DNA of 64,000 nucleotides, from contig NZ_CP060394.1 of NCBI RefSeq assembly GCF_014274465.1, positions 992,001 to 1,056,000 of the forward strand. Direction: 5' to 3'. Shown here in pieces: positions 50,584 through 61,484 of this stretch. This DNA is from Alloacidobacterium dinghuense. Lineage in GTDB: Bacteria > Acidobacteriota > Terriglobia > Terriglobales > Acidobacteriaceae. The position numbers and the translations under genes were made by a program. How positions within the stretch are numbered: position 1 is the first letter of the stretch; each line of letters begins with the position of its first letter. Below the pieces are notes generated by a model. It worked only from the letters and a program-made list of their open reading frames with translations, was not told the DNA's origin and did no database searches.

Positions 50584-53500
50584 ATGAAAAAGAACAGGCC
50601 GAGTGGTGCGGTCATATCTGATCCGGCCACTGCTGAAGTCAACAATGCTTTAAGCGGAAACGGACATACTATTTCGGGGGAGTCGGTAACGGCGGAACTA
50701 GGCGTAATCCTGGCGAGCCTGCAAAAGATGAAGGAGGGCAATTTTTCTGTCCGCCTGCCTGGAGCGTGGACAGGGCTCGCTGGAAAAGTAGCAGATACCT
50801 TCAATGACATCATCGCAGCAAATGAACAGATGGCGCTCGAACTGGCCAGGGTAGGTCAGGCTGTCGGGAAGAAAGGGCGCATTCGTGAGCGTGCCCGTTT
50901 CCATGCCCCCAAGGGCGCCTGGGGTGAGATGGAAACTTCCATCAATACCCTCGTTGACGACCTGTTGCGGCCGACGACAGAAGTCACACGTGCTATCGCT
51001 GCAGTCGCACAGGGCAGCCTCAATGAAAAAGTGCGACTCGACGTAGACGGCCGCCCTCTGGAAGGCGAGTTCCTGCGTTCGGCAAACATCGTGAACACGA
51101 TGATTCAGCAGTTAAGCGTCTTCACGTCAGAGGTTACGCGCGTGGCCCGCGAAGTCGGCACTGATGGCAAGCTCGGAGGACAGGCCGTGGTGCCCGGAGT
51201 TGCCGGAACCTGGAAGGACCTCACGGATTCCGTCAACCTGATGGCCAGCAACCTCACCAGCCAGGTGCGCAACATTGCTGAAGTAGCTACGGCGGTAGCA
51301 AGCGGCGACCTCTCACGCAAGATCACTGTCGACGTACACGGCGAGATTCTCCAGCTGAAAGAAGCCATTAACACGATGGTGGATCAGCTGCGATCTTTTG
51401 CTTCGGAAGTGACGCGCGTTGCGCGCGAAGTTGGAACAGATGGCAAGCTCGGCGGACAGGCGGTCGTTCCGGGCGTTGCCGGAACATGGAAGGATCTTAC
51501 CGACTCTGTGAATGCCATGGCGGGAAACCTGACGGCGCAGGTACGCAACATTGCCGAAGTAACAACCGCCGTGGCCCGCGGAGACCTGTCGCGCAAGATC
51601 ACTGTGGATGTGAAGGGAGAAATTCTTGAACTCAAAGAAACCATCAACACGATGGTTGATCAGCTCAACGCCTTCGCCGGTGAAGTGACACGCGTGGCGC
51701 GCGAAGTTGGAACCGAGGGAAAGCTGGGCGGCCAAGCTAGTGTGCCCGGAGTCGCTGGCACGTGGAAGGACCTGACTGACAACGTCAACTTCATGGCCAG
51801 CAACCTGACGGGTCAGGTGCGCAATATCGCCGAGGTTGCGACGGCAATTGCGAATGGCGATCTCTCCCGCAAGATTACCGTCGACGTTCGCGGCGAGATT
51901 CTTCAGCTCAAAGAAACGCTGAATACGATGGTTGATCAGCTAAACCGCTTCGCTGGCGAAGTAACGCGCGTGGCGCGCGAAGTGGGAACCGAGGGCAGGC
52001 TTGGGGGACAGGCAAACGTGCCCGGCGTTGCCGGAACGTGGAAGGACCTGACGGACTCAGTGAATTCGATGGCCGGAAACCTGACCGGACAAGTGCGCAA
52101 CATTGCAGAAGTTACAACCGCTGTTGCTGGCGGAGACTTGTCGCGCAAGATCACTGTCGATGTGAAGGGCGAAATCCTCGAACTCAAAAACACCATCAAT
52201 ACAATGGTGGACCAGCTTAACGCCTTTGCCAGCGAAGTAACGCGCGTGGCCCGCGAAGTCGGTACGGACGGCAAGCTCGGCGGACAGGCACAGGTGCCCG
52301 GCGTCGCTGGCACGTGGAAAGACCTAACCGACAACGTCAACTTCATGGCCAGCAACCTGACCGGCCAGGTGCGCAACATCGCTGAGGTTGCCACGGCCGT
52401 GGCACGTGGAGACTTGTCACGCAAGATCACCGTCGATGTCAAGGGCGAGATTCTAGAACTAAAGAACACGCTCAACACAATGGTTGACCAGCTGCGCGCA
52501 TTTGCTTCTGAAGTGACGCGCGTGGCTCGCGAAGTGGGTACGGACGGCAAGCTGGGCGGACAGGCCGCGGTGCCGGGTGTCGCGGGAACATGGAAAGATC
52601 TCACCGACTCGGTGAACTCGATGGCCAGCAACCTGACCAACCAGGTCCGCAACATCGCAGAGGTAGCCACGGCCATTGCCAGTGGCGACCTTTCGAAAAA
52701 GATCACAGTAAACGTCAGCGGCGAAATTCTTCTGCTCAAAGAAACCATCAACACGATGGTGGACCAGCTCAACGCCTTCGCCGGCGAAGTGACGCGCGTG
52801 GCTCGCGAGGTGGGTACGGAGGGAAATCTCGGTGGACAAGCCAGCGTGCCGGGAGTCGCCGGAACCTGGAAAGACCTTACCGACAACGTCAACTCGATGG
52901 CCGGAAACCTCACCAGCCAGGTGCGAAACATTGCTGAGGTTACGACAGCAGTAGCCCGCGGTGACCTGTCGCGTAAGATCACGGTCGACGTGAAGGGGGA
53001 AATCCTCGAACTTAAGAACACCATTAATACGATGGTGGACCAGCTCAATGCATTCGCCGGTGAAGTAACGCGCGTGGCCCGCGAAGTCGGCACCGACGGT
53101 AAGCTTGGCGGACAGGCACAGGTGCCCGGCGTCGCTGGTACGTGGAAAGACCTTACCGACAATGTAAACTTCATGGCCAGCAACCTGACCGGCCAAGTGC
53201 GCAACATCGCTGAGGTCGCCACGGCAATCGCTAACGGAGACTTGTCGAAGAAGATCACCGTCGACGTCCGCGGCGAAATCCTGCAGCTGAAGGAAACGCT
53301 GAACACGATGGTGGAGCAGCTGCGTTCCTTCGCGGCTGAGGTAACGCGCGTCGCGCGCGAAGTCGGCACCGACGGCAAGCTGGGTGGACAAGCTGTCGTG
53401 CCTGGCGTCGCCGGTACATGGAAGGACCTTACCGACTCCGTTAATGCTATGGCAGGAAACCTGACTGCTCAGGTGCGCAACATCGCTGAAGTAACTACGG

Positions 53501-56500
53501 CCGTCGCGCGCGGTGATCTGTCGCGCAAGATCACCGTAGATGTGAAAGGCGAAATTCTAGAACTCAAAGAAACCATCAACACCATGGTGGATCAGCTCAA
53601 CGCCTTCGCAGCTGAAGTAACGCGCGTTGGACGCGAAGTAGGAACCGAAGGCAGACTGGGAGGCCAAGCCCAGGTCCCTGGCGTTGCCGGTATCTGGAAG
53701 GACCTGACCGACAACGTGAATGTCATGGCTGCAAACCTGACCGAACAGGTGCGCGGCATCGTGAAAGTGGTGACGGCGGTCGCCAACGGCGTGCTCACGC
53801 AAAAGCTCACCGTGAACGCCAAGGGAGAAGTCGCCGCTCTGGCGGAGACGATCAACAGCATGACTGACACGTTGGCGACATTTGCCGATCAGGTAACTAC
53901 GGTGGCGCGCGAGGTCGGCGTCGAAGGCCGTCTCGGTGGACAGGCGAATGTGCCCGGCGCTGCTGGAACCTGGAAGGATCTTGTCGATAACGTAAACCTG
54001 CTTGCTGACAACCTGACCAACCAGGTTCGCGCCATCGCTGAAGTTGCAACGGCTGTGACAAAAGGCGACCTCACGCGGTCGATTCAGGTAGAGGCAAGAG
54101 GGGAAGTCTCAGAGTTGAAGGACAACATCAACACGATGATCAACAATCTTCGACTCACCACTGAGCGCAATACAGAACAGGATTGGCTCAAGACTAACCT
54201 TGCGCGCTTTACCGGTATGCTGCAAGGGCAGCGCGAACTGAGCACCGTAGGCCGCATGCTCCTTTCCGAACTGGCTCCGCTTGTGAATGCGCAACAGGGT
54301 GTGATCTACCAGATGGATTCCGAAGAGCCCGGTACCCTTACACTGCTCTCCGCCTACGCAAGCACACCGGCCGGACAACTCGAACGGATACCAATTGGCC
54401 AAGGCCTGATCGGCCAATGCGCGACCGAAAAGAAGCGGATGCTGATTGCCGATCTGCCGCCAAAGTCCACCATTCCCATTCGATCCGGCCTTTTTGAGTC
54501 AGTCCCGCAGAACGTAATCGTCTTGCCGGTGTTGTTTGAAGATCGAGTGAAGGCAGTGATCGAGTTGGCTACGCTCAGGGCGTTCACAGCCTCACATCTT
54601 GCTTTCCTGGAGCAGCTCACATCCAGCATCGGCATTGTATTGAACAGCATTGAAGCGACGATGCAGACCGAGGCGCTGCTGAAGCAATCGCAACAACTCG
54701 CCACCGAGCTTCAATCACAGCAGACAGAATTGCAGCAGACAAACGAACAGCTCGGGCTGAAGGCGCAGGAGCTGGCCGAACAAAATGTGGAAGTCGAACG
54801 CAAGAACCAGGAAATCGAGCAGGCCCGCAGAGCTCTGGAAGAAAAGGCCAAAGAACTGGCCCTCACTTCGAAGTACAAGTCAGAATTTCTGGCCAACATG
54901 TCGCATGAGTTGCGCACTCCGTTAAACAGCATTCTCGTTTTGGGGCAGCAACTCAGCGACAATCCGGATGGCAACCTTACTTCAAAGCAAATCGAATTTG
55001 CCCGCACGATCCATGCTGCTGGAACCGATCTGCTCACTCTGATCAGCGATATTCTCGATCTCTCAAAGATCGAGTCTGGTACGGTTTCCGTAGATGCGGA
55101 AGAGGTCTTCTTTGCCAGCCTGATTGAGATGGTTGCACGTCCGTTCCGGCATGAAGCTGAGAACAGAAAGCTTTCCTTCGATCTACACACGGATAAGCAT
55201 CTTACGCGCAGCCTGGTCACTGATTCGAAGCGTCTACAGCAGGTGCTCAAGAACTTGCTCTCGAATGCCTTCAAATTTACAGAGCAAGGCGGTGTTCTAC
55301 TCTCGGTGTTCAAAGCGGGCAATGGTTGGAGCGAGAATCATCCCATCCTGGGGAGCGCGGTTTCGGTGATCGCATTCGAAGTAGCTGACACGGGAATTGG
55401 AATCCCGCCAGAGAAGCAGAAAATTATTTTTGAAGCCTTTCAACAAGCGGATGCGGGTACGAGCCGCAAGTACGGTGGCACCGGGCTAGGTCTTGCAATC
55501 AGCCGCGAGCTTGCCAGTTTGCTTGGCGGTGAAATTCAATTGCGCAGTGCTCCAGGAAAAGGAAGCACATTCACCCTCTATCTGCCACAGACGTATGTTG
55601 GTCCTACAAGTTCAAGTAATACAGAGGATGCGTCAAGGGAGAAATCAAGAGTAGCTTCAGTCCTTCAACTTGCGAGCACATCTGTAGCCGAGCACTCGAC
55701 GGAAGAGGTTGAAGATGACCGCGGAACGCTGGAGCCGGGAGACACCACACTGTTGATCGTTGAGGATGACCCCCATTACGCTCGGGTTCTGTGCGATCTC
55801 GCTCGCGATAAAGGATTCAAAGTTCTGGTCGCATCGCGCGGCGCCGAGGCATTAGAGTTGGCGCGCGAATTTCGTCCCAGCGCTGTTTCGCTCGATGTAT
55901 TTCTGCCGGACATGCTGGGCTGGACGGTGCTCAATCATCTGAAGCAAGACCCGGGCATGCGGCATATACCTGTCCAGATGTTGACGATGGATGAGGATAG
56001 ACACCACGGCTTGTCACGGGGAGCATTTTCATTCGTGACCAAGCCAACGACGACCGAAGGTCTGGAAGCAACCTTGACTAAGATCAAGGAATTTTCGTCG
56101 ACACGACGCAAACGGCTGCTTGTGGTGGAAGATAATCCTGCCGAGCAGATGAGCATCAAGGAATTGCTCGGTTATGACGATATCGATGTATCCGTCGCTT
56201 CAAGCGGCGCGGAAGCTCTGGCTACAGTCCGCACACAGCAGGTTGACTGTGTGGTTCTTGATATGCGGTTGCCCGATATGACCGGCTTTGAGGTACTTGA
56301 ACAACTGCGAGATATGCCATCATTCAGCGACTTGCCGGTTGTCGTCTTTACCGGTAAGGAGTTGACTCCAGATGAAGATGCAAAGCTTCGCACGCTTGCC
56401 CGCAGCGTGGTCTTAAAGGATGTCGAATCGCCCGAACGCCTGCTGGATGAGACTTCACTGTTTCTCCATCGAGTAGTTGCTGATTTGCCGACGAATAAGC

Positions 56501-56913
56501 AGAATATGCTTGATCGTTTGCATAGATCAGACGACGCTCTGGTGGCGAAGAAGGTACTGGTTGTCGATGATGACGTGCGAAACATCTTCGCCCTGAGTAG
56601 CGTTCTTGAAAGAAGAGGTATGAGTGTTCTAACTGCGAGCACAGGGCGCGAGGCCATCGCCACACTTGAGTCCACACCCGATGTGGCGATTGTTCTGATG
56701 GATGTCATGATGCCGGAAATGGATGGATATGAGACCATGCAGGTCATACGTCGGAACGACGCCTACCGCAGGCTTCCGATCATCGCTCTTACAGCAAAAG
56801 CAATGAAGGGCGACCGAGAGAAATGCCTGGAGGCGGGTGCATCTGAATATCTGGCCAAGCCGGTGAATACGGAGCAGTTGCTGGCAGCTCTGCGTATGTG
56901 GCTCCACAGGTAG
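50584..56913 (+). CDS. Giant soluble hybrid histidine kinase with 11-unit HAMP array (group-III-like)
   Basis: The 2109-residue protein has no membrane helix. After a divergent N-terminal HAMP pair (~35-180) come eleven ~92-residue HAMP repeat units (about 181-1190), each '[19 protein letters not shown]', '[19 protein letters not shown]', '[20 protein letters not shown]', 'INTMVDQL'. A GAF domain (1200-1370) and coiled coil precede HisKA (His1441 in '[15 protein letters not shown]') and HATPase (~1553-1668, '[20 protein letters not shown]', '[13 protein letters not shown]'). Three receivers follow, with Asp1771, Asp1893 and Asp2040. HAMP arrays with this consensus characterise fungal osmosensing group-III kinases (Nik1/Os-1) and bacterial relatives. 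It probably senses osmotic or cell-wall stress in the cytoplasm. A second REC-PAS kinase gene follows after 17 bp. Confidence 0.9.
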   Translation: MKKNRPSGAVISDPATAEVNNALSGNGHTISGESVTAELGVILASLQKMKEGNFSVRLPGAWTGLAGKVADTFNDIIAANEQMALELARVGQAVGKKGRIRERARFHAPKGAWGEMETSINTLVDDLLRPTTEVTRAIAAVAQGSLNEKVRLDVDGRPLEGEFLRSANIVNTMIQQLSVFTSEVTRVAREVGTDGKLGGQAVVPGVAGTWKDLTDSVNLMASNLTSQVRNIAEVATAVASGDLSRKITVDVHGEILQLKEAINTMVDQLRSFASEVTRVAREVGTDGKLGGQAVVPGVAGTWKDLTDSVNAMAGNLTAQVRNIAEVTTAVARGDLSRKITVDVKGEILELKETINTMVDQLNAFAGEVTRVAREVGTEGKLGGQASVPGVAGTWKDLTDNVNFMASNLTGQVRNIAEVATAIANGDLSRKITVDVRGEILQLKETLNTMVDQLNRFAGEVTRVAREVGTEGRLGGQANVPGVAGTWKDLTDSVNSMAGNLTGQVRNIAEVTTAVAGGDLSRKITVDVKGEILELKNTINTMVDQLNAFASEVTRVAREVGTDGKLGGQAQVPGVAGTWKDLTDNVNFMASNLTGQVRNIAEVATAVARGDLSRKITVDVKGEILELKNTLNTMVDQLRAFASEVTRVAREVGTDGKLGGQAAVPGVAGTWKDLTDSVNSMASNLTNQVRNIAEVATAIASGDLSKKITVNVSGEILLLKETINTMVDQLNAFAGEVTRVAREVGTEGNLGGQASVPGVAGTWKDLTDNVNSMAGNLTSQVRNIAEVTTAVARGDLSRKITVDVKGEILELKNTINTMVDQLNAFAGEVTRVAREVGTDGKLGGQAQVPGVAGTWKDLTDNVNFMASNLTGQVRNIAEVATAIANGDLSKKITVDVRGEILQLKETLNTMVEQLRSFAAEVTRVAREVGTDGKLGGQAVVPGVAGTWKDLTDSVNAMAGNLTAQVRNIAEVTTAVARGDLSRKITVDVKGEILELKETINTMVDQLNAFAAEVTRVGREVGTEGRLGGQAQVPGVAGIWKDLTDNVNVMAANLTEQVRGIVKVVTAVANGVLTQKLTVNAKGEVAALAETINSMTDTLATFADQVTTVAREVGVEGRLGGQANVPGAAGTWKDLVDNVNLLADNLTNQVRAIAEVATAVTKGDLTRSIQVEARGEVSELKDNINTMINNLRLTTERNTEQDWLKTNLARFTGMLQGQRELSTVGRMLLSELAPLVNAQQGVIYQMDSEEPGTLTLLSAYASTPAGQLERIPIGQGLIGQCATEKKRMLIADLPPKSTIPIRSGLFESVPQNVIVLPVLFEDRVKAVIELATLRAFTASHLAFLEQLTSSIGIVLNSIEATMQTEALLKQSQQLATELQSQQTELQQTNEQLGLKAQELAEQNVEVERKNQEIEQARRALEEKAKELALTSKYKSEFLANMSHELRTPLNSILVLGQQLSDNPDGNLTSKQIEFARTIHAAGTDLLTLISDILDLSKIESGTVSVDAEEVFFASLIEMVARPFRHEAENRKLSFDLHTDKHLTRSLVTDSKRLQQVLKNLLSNAFKFTEQGGVLLSVFKAGNGWSENHPILGSAVSVIAFEVADTGIGIPPEKQKIIFEAFQQADAGTSRKYGGTGLGLAISRELASLLGGEIQLRSAPGKGSTFTLYLPQTYVGPTSSSNTEDASREKSRVASVLQLASTSVAEHSTEEVEDDRGTLEPGDTTLLIVEDDPHYARVLCDLARDKGFKVLVASRGAEALELAREFRPSAVSLDVFLPDMLGWTVLNHLKQDPGMRHIPVQMLTMDEDRHHGLSRGAFSFVTKPTTTEGLEATLTKIKEFSSTRRKRLLVVEDNPAEQMSIKELLGYDDIDVSVASSGAEALATVRTQQVDCVVLDMRLPDMTGFEVLEQLRDMPSFSDLPVVVFTGKELTPDEDAKLRTLARSVVLKDVESPERLLDETSLFLHRVVADLPTNKQNMLDRLHRSDDALVAKKVLVVDDDVRNIFALSSVLERRGMSVLTASTGREAIATLESTPDVAIVLMDVMMPEMDGYETMQVIRRNDAYRRLPIIALTAKAMKGDREKCLEAGASEYLAKPVNTEQLLAALRMWLHR
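51124..54159 (+). repeat. Eleven tandem 276-bp units encoding the HAMP array
   Basis: The repeat unit is 276 bp (92 codons), in frame, with no gaps. Units start near 51124, 51400, 51676 and so on every 276 bp to 53884. Units 2 and 9 encode almost the same sequence; units 10 and 11 are the most diverged. Long DNA identity makes expansion or contraction by recombination likely. Confidence 0.9.
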
Positions 56914-56930
56914 CCAAGGGAATCCTTCAT

Positions 56931-58526
56931 ATGTCAACAAATGGCAAGAATCAACCCATCGGGCAAGAAAGGCCTCGCGAATCGACGGGGCCCAATCAAA
57001 AAGTCAACATACTTCTTGTTGACGATCAACCCGCAAAGCTATTGAGCTATGAGGCAATTTTAGGGGAGCTCGGCGAGAACCTTATCAAAGCGGCTTCAGG
57101 AACGGAAGCTCTTGAGCATCTGTTGAAAGCCAATATCGCGGTCGTGCTTACCGATGTCAGCATGCCAGGGATCGACGGCTTCGAGTTGGCGGACATGATG
57201 CGCCAGCACCCACGTTTTCAGAAGACTCCGATTCTATTTATTTCCGCAATCCATCTTTCTGATCTCGACAGAATCAAGGGGTATGAACGAGGCGCAGTTG
57301 ACTACATCTCTGTCCCTGTTGTTCCCGAAGTTTTGCGAGCGAAAGTCAGCGTGTTTGCTGAACTACACCGCAAGCGGCTGGAACTCGAGAATTTGAACCA
57401 GGAACTGGAGCAGCGTGTCGCGGAACGAACAGAGGAACTGCGAGAACGCGCGGACCTGCTTGATCTCGCATCTGAAGCGATCACGGTGCGGAACATGGAT
57501 GGCACCCTTCGGTTCTGGAGTGCCGGCGCGGAAGATTTATATGGCTGGAAGCGCGAGGAGATATTTGGCAAGAGCGTCCACGAAGTCTTGTCTACAAAGT
57601 TTCCCGTTCCGTTTAGCAAGATCGAAGCTTCTTTGCATGAGACAGGTAGATGGGAAGGCAATCTCACTCAACGCACACGTGATGGGCAGGAGATTACAGT
57701 TGCGTGTCGAAAGGCGTTGAAAACGAACAAGGCTGGCTCTCCAGTGGCGATTCTGGAGATCAGCCGTGATATAACCGCGACGTTACGGGCCGAGCAGGGA
57801 CTGCGCAATGCTGAGAAGCTGGCCGCAATGGGAAGAGTCGCGGGCATTATTGCGCATGAGATTAATAATCCATTGGAAGCAATTCTTAACATTTTCCATC
57901 TTCTTCGCAATCATACGTCGCTCGATGTTGAGGCGCTAGAGTATGCGCAATTAGCAGAGAAGGAGCTATTGCGCGTGGCCCACATCGTGAAGCACACGCT
58001 CAGTTTCTACCGCGAGGCTCAGCAGCCGATAGCTGTTTCGATTTCAGAGGCGCTCGACAACGTCCTGGAATTACAGTCGCGAAATATTCAATTACAGGGA
58101 ATCACTCTGGAAAAGCGTTACCTCACGGAAGGGACCGTCCAGGGATTTCCGGGCGAGTTGAGACAGGTGTTCATGAACCTGGTCGGAAATGCCATTCAGG
58201 CAATGCCGCACGGGGGAAGGCTGCGAATCATCATACGTGAGTATGCAGACTCCAAGACTCGAAGCACGGGCGTATCCGTGAGTGTGTGCGATACAGGTTC
58301 GGGCATTAAACCCGAGCATGCGAAGCAATTATTCGAACCTTTTTTCACCACAAAATCGATGAAAGGTACGGGTCTTGGCTTGTGGATCAGCAAAGGCATC
58401 GTCCACAAATATGATGGCGCAATTCAATTCCGAAGCGTCAGGCGTTCTGACATGTCGGCCACCTGCTTTCGGGTAGTTATTCCCGGACAAATTCCGTCAC
58501 AACGGCCGAAGGCAGATGTGGCCTGA
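56931..58526 (+). CDS. Receiver-PAS histidine kinase, paralogue of the 48703 kinase
   Basis: The 531-residue protein starts at ATG 56931 (AAGGG ten bases upstream). Receiver at residues 25-145 (Asp75 in 'VVLTDVSMPGIDGFE'), coiled coil (145-175), PAS (176-285, 'LLDLASEAITVRNMDGTLRF'), HisKA (His309 in 'AGIIAHEINNPLEAILN') and HATPase (to ~515, 'QVFMNLVGNAIQAMPHGG', 'DTGSGIKPEHAKQLFEPFFT', 'GTGLGLWISKGIVHKYDG'). The receiver lacks the conserved Lys: 'DYISVPVVPE' has Val128 at that place, as the paralogue has Gln. It follows the HAMP-array kinase by 17 bp, and a single-domain receiver gene follows it by 18 bp, so the three form an operon. Confidence 0.86.
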   Translation: MSTNGKNQPIGQERPRESTGPNQKVNILLVDDQPAKLLSYEAILGELGENLIKAASGTEALEHLLKANIAVVLTDVSMPGIDGFELADMMRQHPRFQKTPILFISAIHLSDLDRIKGYERGAVDYISVPVVPEVLRAKVSVFAELHRKRLELENLNQELEQRVAERTEELRERADLLDLASEAITVRNMDGTLRFWSAGAEDLYGWKREEIFGKSVHEVLSTKFPVPFSKIEASLHETGRWEGNLTQRTRDGQEITVACRKALKTNKAGSPVAILEISRDITATLRAEQGLRNAEKLAAMGRVAGIIAHEINNPLEAILNIFHLLRNHTSLDVEALEYAQLAEKELLRVAHIVKHTLSFYREAQQPIAVSISEALDNVLELQSRNIQLQGITLEKRYLTEGTVQGFPGELRQVFMNLVGNAIQAMPHGGRLRIIIREYADSKTRSTGVSVSVCDTGSGIKPEHAKQLFEPFFTTKSMKGTGLGLWISKGIVHKYDGAIQFRSVRRSDMSATCFRVVIPGQIPSQRPKADVA

Positions 58527-58544
58527 AGTGCATCTAAGTGAATT

Positions 58545-58916
58545 ATGGAAGTGCGCCCAGGCGGTTGCAGATTTGTGATCCTCTGCGTTGATGATGAGCC
58601 CATCGCACTTCTCATAAGACAGCGGGTCCTGGAAAAAGCAGGATATGAGGTGATTCCTGCCAGTTCGGTAAACCAGGCTTTGGAAATTCTGGATACGCGT
58701 TTGATCGATCTCGTGCTTACCGATTTCTTAATGCCGGGCAAAACTGGCGCGGAATTGGCAGGCGAGGTGAAGCGGCGGAAACCCGATATCCCAGTAGTAA
58801 TGATTTCCGGCGTACATGAAATTCCTGACGGGCTGGCCGCCGATTTGTTTCTGAACAAACTGGAGGGCCCAGTTTACCTGTGCGAGCGAATACGAGAAGT
58901 GCTTCAAGAAATTTAG
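58545..58916 (+). CDS. Single-domain response regulator (CheY-like)
   Basis: The 123-residue protein is a receiver domain alone: acidic pair Asp16/Asp17 ('ILCVDDEPIALLIRQ'), phospho-acceptor Asp60 ('LIDLVLTDFLMPGKTGAEL'), switch Ser in 'PVVMISGVHE', and Lys104 in 'DLFLNKLEGP'. All key residues are present, so it can be phosphorylated. It probably shuttles phosphoryl groups between the neighbouring hybrid kinases, as phosphorelay intermediates do, because it has no output domain. It ends the operon of the HAMP-array kinase. Confidence 0.88.
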   Translation: MEVRPGGCRFVILCVDDEPIALLIRQRVLEKAGYEVIPASSVNQALEILDTRLIDLVLTDFLMPGKTGAELAGEVKRRKPDIPVVMISGVHEIPDGLAADLFLNKLEGPVYLCERIREVLQEI

Positions 58917-58990
58917 TGGCACAGAGTTTGAATGAGCACGGGACTTAGTTCCTCAAACAATGAAGCAGTAAAGGATATTGCGCTGGAATT

Positions 58991-60043
58991 ATGCGATCGA
59001 AATCTACGTTCAGGTCACGCGGCCGAATTGAGTCTCTTCTGATATTCGCGCTTGTGGGAGCTTTGCCGATGCCAAGTGCACATGCGACCTCCTGCGCTAC
59101 TGCATCGCAGCTGACCGCAACTCAGCGAGACGCTCTTTCAAACACTGCCCGCACCATGGTCGGCGAGGTGCAGAGCGGAGATGTGCAGGGTCTTCGAACC
59201 AGCACCATCCCCGCTGTTGCCGCTGATTTCAATGGAATAGCGAACTCTGCAGAAACCCTGAAGCCACTTCTTCAGAATGCAACCATTACTGTCGATAACC
59301 TGTTCACTTTTGATACTGGGACTGACCAGGCCGGCGCTCAGGGAATTCAGTTCTATTGCAGCCCGGCACACTCGAACATGACAGTCGTGCTTAACTTCCC
59401 CACGATACCGTCGGGAAAATATGCTGCTGTGATTCTTCACGCGACTGGCGTGCCTCAACCGCAGCAGATCTCCCTCGTTCTGTCGCAGTCCCAACCCAAC
59501 CAGTGGAAACTTGCAGGCTTTTTCAATAAGCCTATGTTGACGGCGGGACATGATGGCCTTTGGTACTGGTCTCAGGCGCGGCAATACTCACAGAAGAAAA
59601 TGAATTGGGATGCCTGGTTTTATTACCTGAACGCAGCTTTCCTTCTCGATCCCGTTGATTTCATTTCCAGTCCAAACCTGGAAAAACTACGGCGCGAAAC
59701 CGACCAGGTCCATCCTGACAATCTTCCTGGAGTGAAGTCCATGATGCTCGATGCTTCCGGTTCCTCCTTTGAAGTGACCGGGCTTGAGACGACAGATTCG
59801 CTGGGTGGCTTGGATCTCGTTGTGTATTACAACCCTAGTGCCATTCAGGCAGGTGGGCTGCGCGACCCGGTGACGGCACGAAAGCAAGTAGTGGACTTGA
59901 TGAAAGCAATGCTGGCTGTACATCCTGAACTGGGGTCAGCCTTTCACGGCATCTGGATCCATGCGAATCAAAACGGTGCTTCGGTATTCGCTTTGGAACT
60001 GCCGATGGATCAAATCGCTGGAGCAAACCCTGGGACTACTTAA
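58991..60043 (+). CDS. Secreted protein of unknown function
   Basis: The 350-residue protein has a signal peptide (residues 13-33, 'SLLIFALVGALPMPSAHATS'). The mature part has an N-terminal helical region ('LTATQRDALSNTARTMVGEVQSGDV' in pieces 42-68), a central beta domain ('AHSNMTVVLNFPTIPSGKYA', 'QPNQWKLAGFFNKPMLTAGH') and helical 'WSQARQYSQKKMNWDAWFYY', 'NAAFLLDPVDFISSPNLEKL', then 'IWIHANQNGASVFALELPMD'. Two Cys (33, 121) could form a disulfide. The combination resembles proteins of unknown function frequent in Acidobacteriota. Convergent with the thymidylate-kinase-like gene. No specific role can be proposed. Confidence 0.7.
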   Translation: MRSKSTFRSRGRIESLLIFALVGALPMPSAHATSCATASQLTATQRDALSNTARTMVGEVQSGDVQGLRTSTIPAVAADFNGIANSAETLKPLLQNATITVDNLFTFDTGTDQAGAQGIQFYCSPAHSNMTVVLNFPTIPSGKYAAVILHATGVPQPQQISLVLSQSQPNQWKLAGFFNKPMLTAGHDGLWYWSQARQYSQKKMNWDAWFYYLNAAFLLDPVDFISSPNLEKLRRETDQVHPDNLPGVKSMMLDASGSSFEVTGLETTDSLGGLDLVVYYNPSAIQAGGLRDPVTARKQVVDLMKAMLAVHPELGSAFHGIWIHANQNGASVFALELPMDQIAGANPGTT

Positions 60044-60171
60044 TCCCACTGGATTTTGAGGTTTAATGATGGGGCTATAATTCCCAGTTATCGATTGGAT
60101 GGGATCTACCACAGCAGCCTAGACCACATCCATCGACACTCTTAACTTCACATTTTGGTAGAGAGCATCTT

Positions 60172-60942
60172 TCACGAAACGTTTGGATGGACATCTTCCT
60201 CGTCGAGCGGGGCGTGAACACGATGATCAGCATCAAGCAACTCTGTACTCCGCGTGTATTGACACTCATCGAGAGACAGCTGTTTCAGTACGTGTTTCCA
60301 AATGTGTTCGTGAGCCTCCCGGGCGGGCATCGGATCGATGATGGTTATTCCACCAATCAGTTCGGTGAGGGCAATATAGGATGCACGGTTCGTATGGAGA
60401 AATTCGAGAGGATATTCAGGCTTTCGTGCGCGAGCTTGAACCGGATCCGCATCCAGTAGAAAGCTGACATGCGGTTTTGGCACAATCGTCATGATTACTC
60501 GAGCGTAAGCGCGATTAACTGAATTGCTTAGTATCAGGTTTGAGAGTTCGTCGTAAGCATATCGATCAAATATGATGAAGTCTGCATCAGACCGTATAGT
60601 TTTGTTAACCATAAGTCGCAATGAGACGGCGTCGGCGAAATAAAGGCACAATCGAACTAGAGTCATGGGCCAAGAACGGACATTTTTGTCTCGCCGATTA
60701 ATTGGTTTGTCTGGACTTCCGACTCCTTTGTCTCCTTTAAAGAGAGTGTGCCCACTTACTTCTCGTAGACGCGTAAATGTCGCAACGTTATCCCAAAAAG
60801 TAATGAGCTGAATGCGCGCTCCAGTGCGCTCAATCTTCGTTCGAAGCGCTTCAATTTGAGTGCTTTTCCCGGCGCCGTCGATGCCGGAGAAGCTTACCAA
60901 TATGGGACGCCTATTCGTTGAATGTGTTGCGTCGAGTTTCAT
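60172..60942 (-). CDS. Thymidylate-kinase-like P-loop protein
   Basis: The 256-residue protein has the Walker A 'LVSFSGIDGAGKSTQIEALR' (Lys26), a 'DADFIIFDRYAYDELSNL' DR(Y/H) motif as in thymidylate kinases, and 'VSFLLDADPVQARARKPEYP'. The region after the P-loop departs from true Tmk: 'DNVATFTRLREVSGHTLFKG' and 'RRDKNVRSWPMTLVRLCLYF' contain an extra segment typical of Tmk-like proteins in exopolysaccharide loci, where the function is not known. It could phosphorylate a nucleotide or sugar precursor. It is last in the minus-strand flippase-STAS group (17 bp after its neighbour). Confidence 0.75.
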   Translation of the reverse strand: MKLDATHSTNRRPILVSFSGIDGAGKSTQIEALRTKIERTGARIQLITFWDNVATFTRLREVSGHTLFKGDKGVGSPDKPINRRDKNVRSWPMTLVRLCLYFADAVSLRLMVNKTIRSDADFIIFDRYAYDELSNLILSNSVNRAYARVIMTIVPKPHVSFLLDADPVQARARKPEYPLEFLHTNRASYIALTELIGGITIIDPMPAREAHEHIWKHVLKQLSLDECQYTRSTELLDADHRVHAPLDEEDVHPNVS

Positions 60943-60958
60943 TCGGCAGTGTTTTGGC

Positions 60959-61447
60959 TCAATGTGGCTGGCTGGGGCTTCCCTTAGAGAGGGCGACGAC
61001 TGTTCCTACTGCGACACCCGTGGCCACGACAATACCTACACTAATAAGGATGGCACGTCTTCTCTTCTGCTTCGCAGGCGCTATAGCTGCTCCGGCCGGA
61101 CGTGAAGCTGCAACGCCCACGATTGTTTCGTATGGCGCTGCAGCAGTGCCTACAGGTTGCGGAGTACTTTGCTGCGGTTCCGGAGCGTTCTGCAAGCTAT
61201 TTGACGGGACAGCCTGCGCCGCAGGAGCGGAAGTGCCAGACGATGTTTCAGGTTGCGTTGAGTTGGTGCGTGGCGCGTCAGCTTCACTGCTTGGCATTTG
61301 CGATTGGGCAGGGGACGCGCTTTGCGGCTGCTGTTCCTGTGGTGCCTGCTGTGGTGATGCTGTGCTTGCTTCACAAAATGGTGCAATCAAAAGTATCACC
61401 AGACATGCCGCTATTTGCTGCCGGATCCAAGAACTTGAGATTGTCAT
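60959..61447 (-). CDS. Pro/Gln/Ala-rich exported or membrane protein
   Basis: The 162-residue protein has an N-terminal hydrophobic segment (residues 8-27, 'IRQQIAACLVILLIAPFCEA') that looks like a signal peptide, a long disordered Pro/Gln/Ser/Ala linker (30-110), and a C-terminal membrane helix ('RRRAILISVGIVVATGVAVGTVVAL' in parts, residues 130-155) preceded by basic residues. This bitopic layout fits a periplasm-spanning anchor or linker. Low-complexity sequence gives no family. The gene lies between the STAS and thymidylate-kinase-like genes on the same strand. Confidence 0.6.
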   Translation of the reverse strand: MTISSSWIRQQIAACLVILLIAPFCEASTASPQQAPQEQQPQSASPAQSQMPSSEADAPRTNSTQPETSSGTSAPAAQAVPSNSLQNAPEPQQSTPQPVGTAAAPYETIVGVAASRPAGAAIAPAKQKRRRAILISVGIVVATGVAVGTVVALSKGSPSQPH

Positions 61448-61484
61448 TGCAATACGTACCCTTCCTGCACGTCATGAAGATCAA

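Noticed and set aside
51124-54159. Regular 276-bp repeats considered as a CRISPR or satellite array
   Set aside because: The repeats are fully coding, in frame, without spacers, and encode HAMP units.
51105-54704. Long minus-strand open frames (up to ~480 codons) opposite the HAMP array
   Set aside because: They arise because the repeated codon pattern lacks stops on the opposite strand; products are repetitive Ser/Thr/Arg-rich sequence without family features or ribosome sites.
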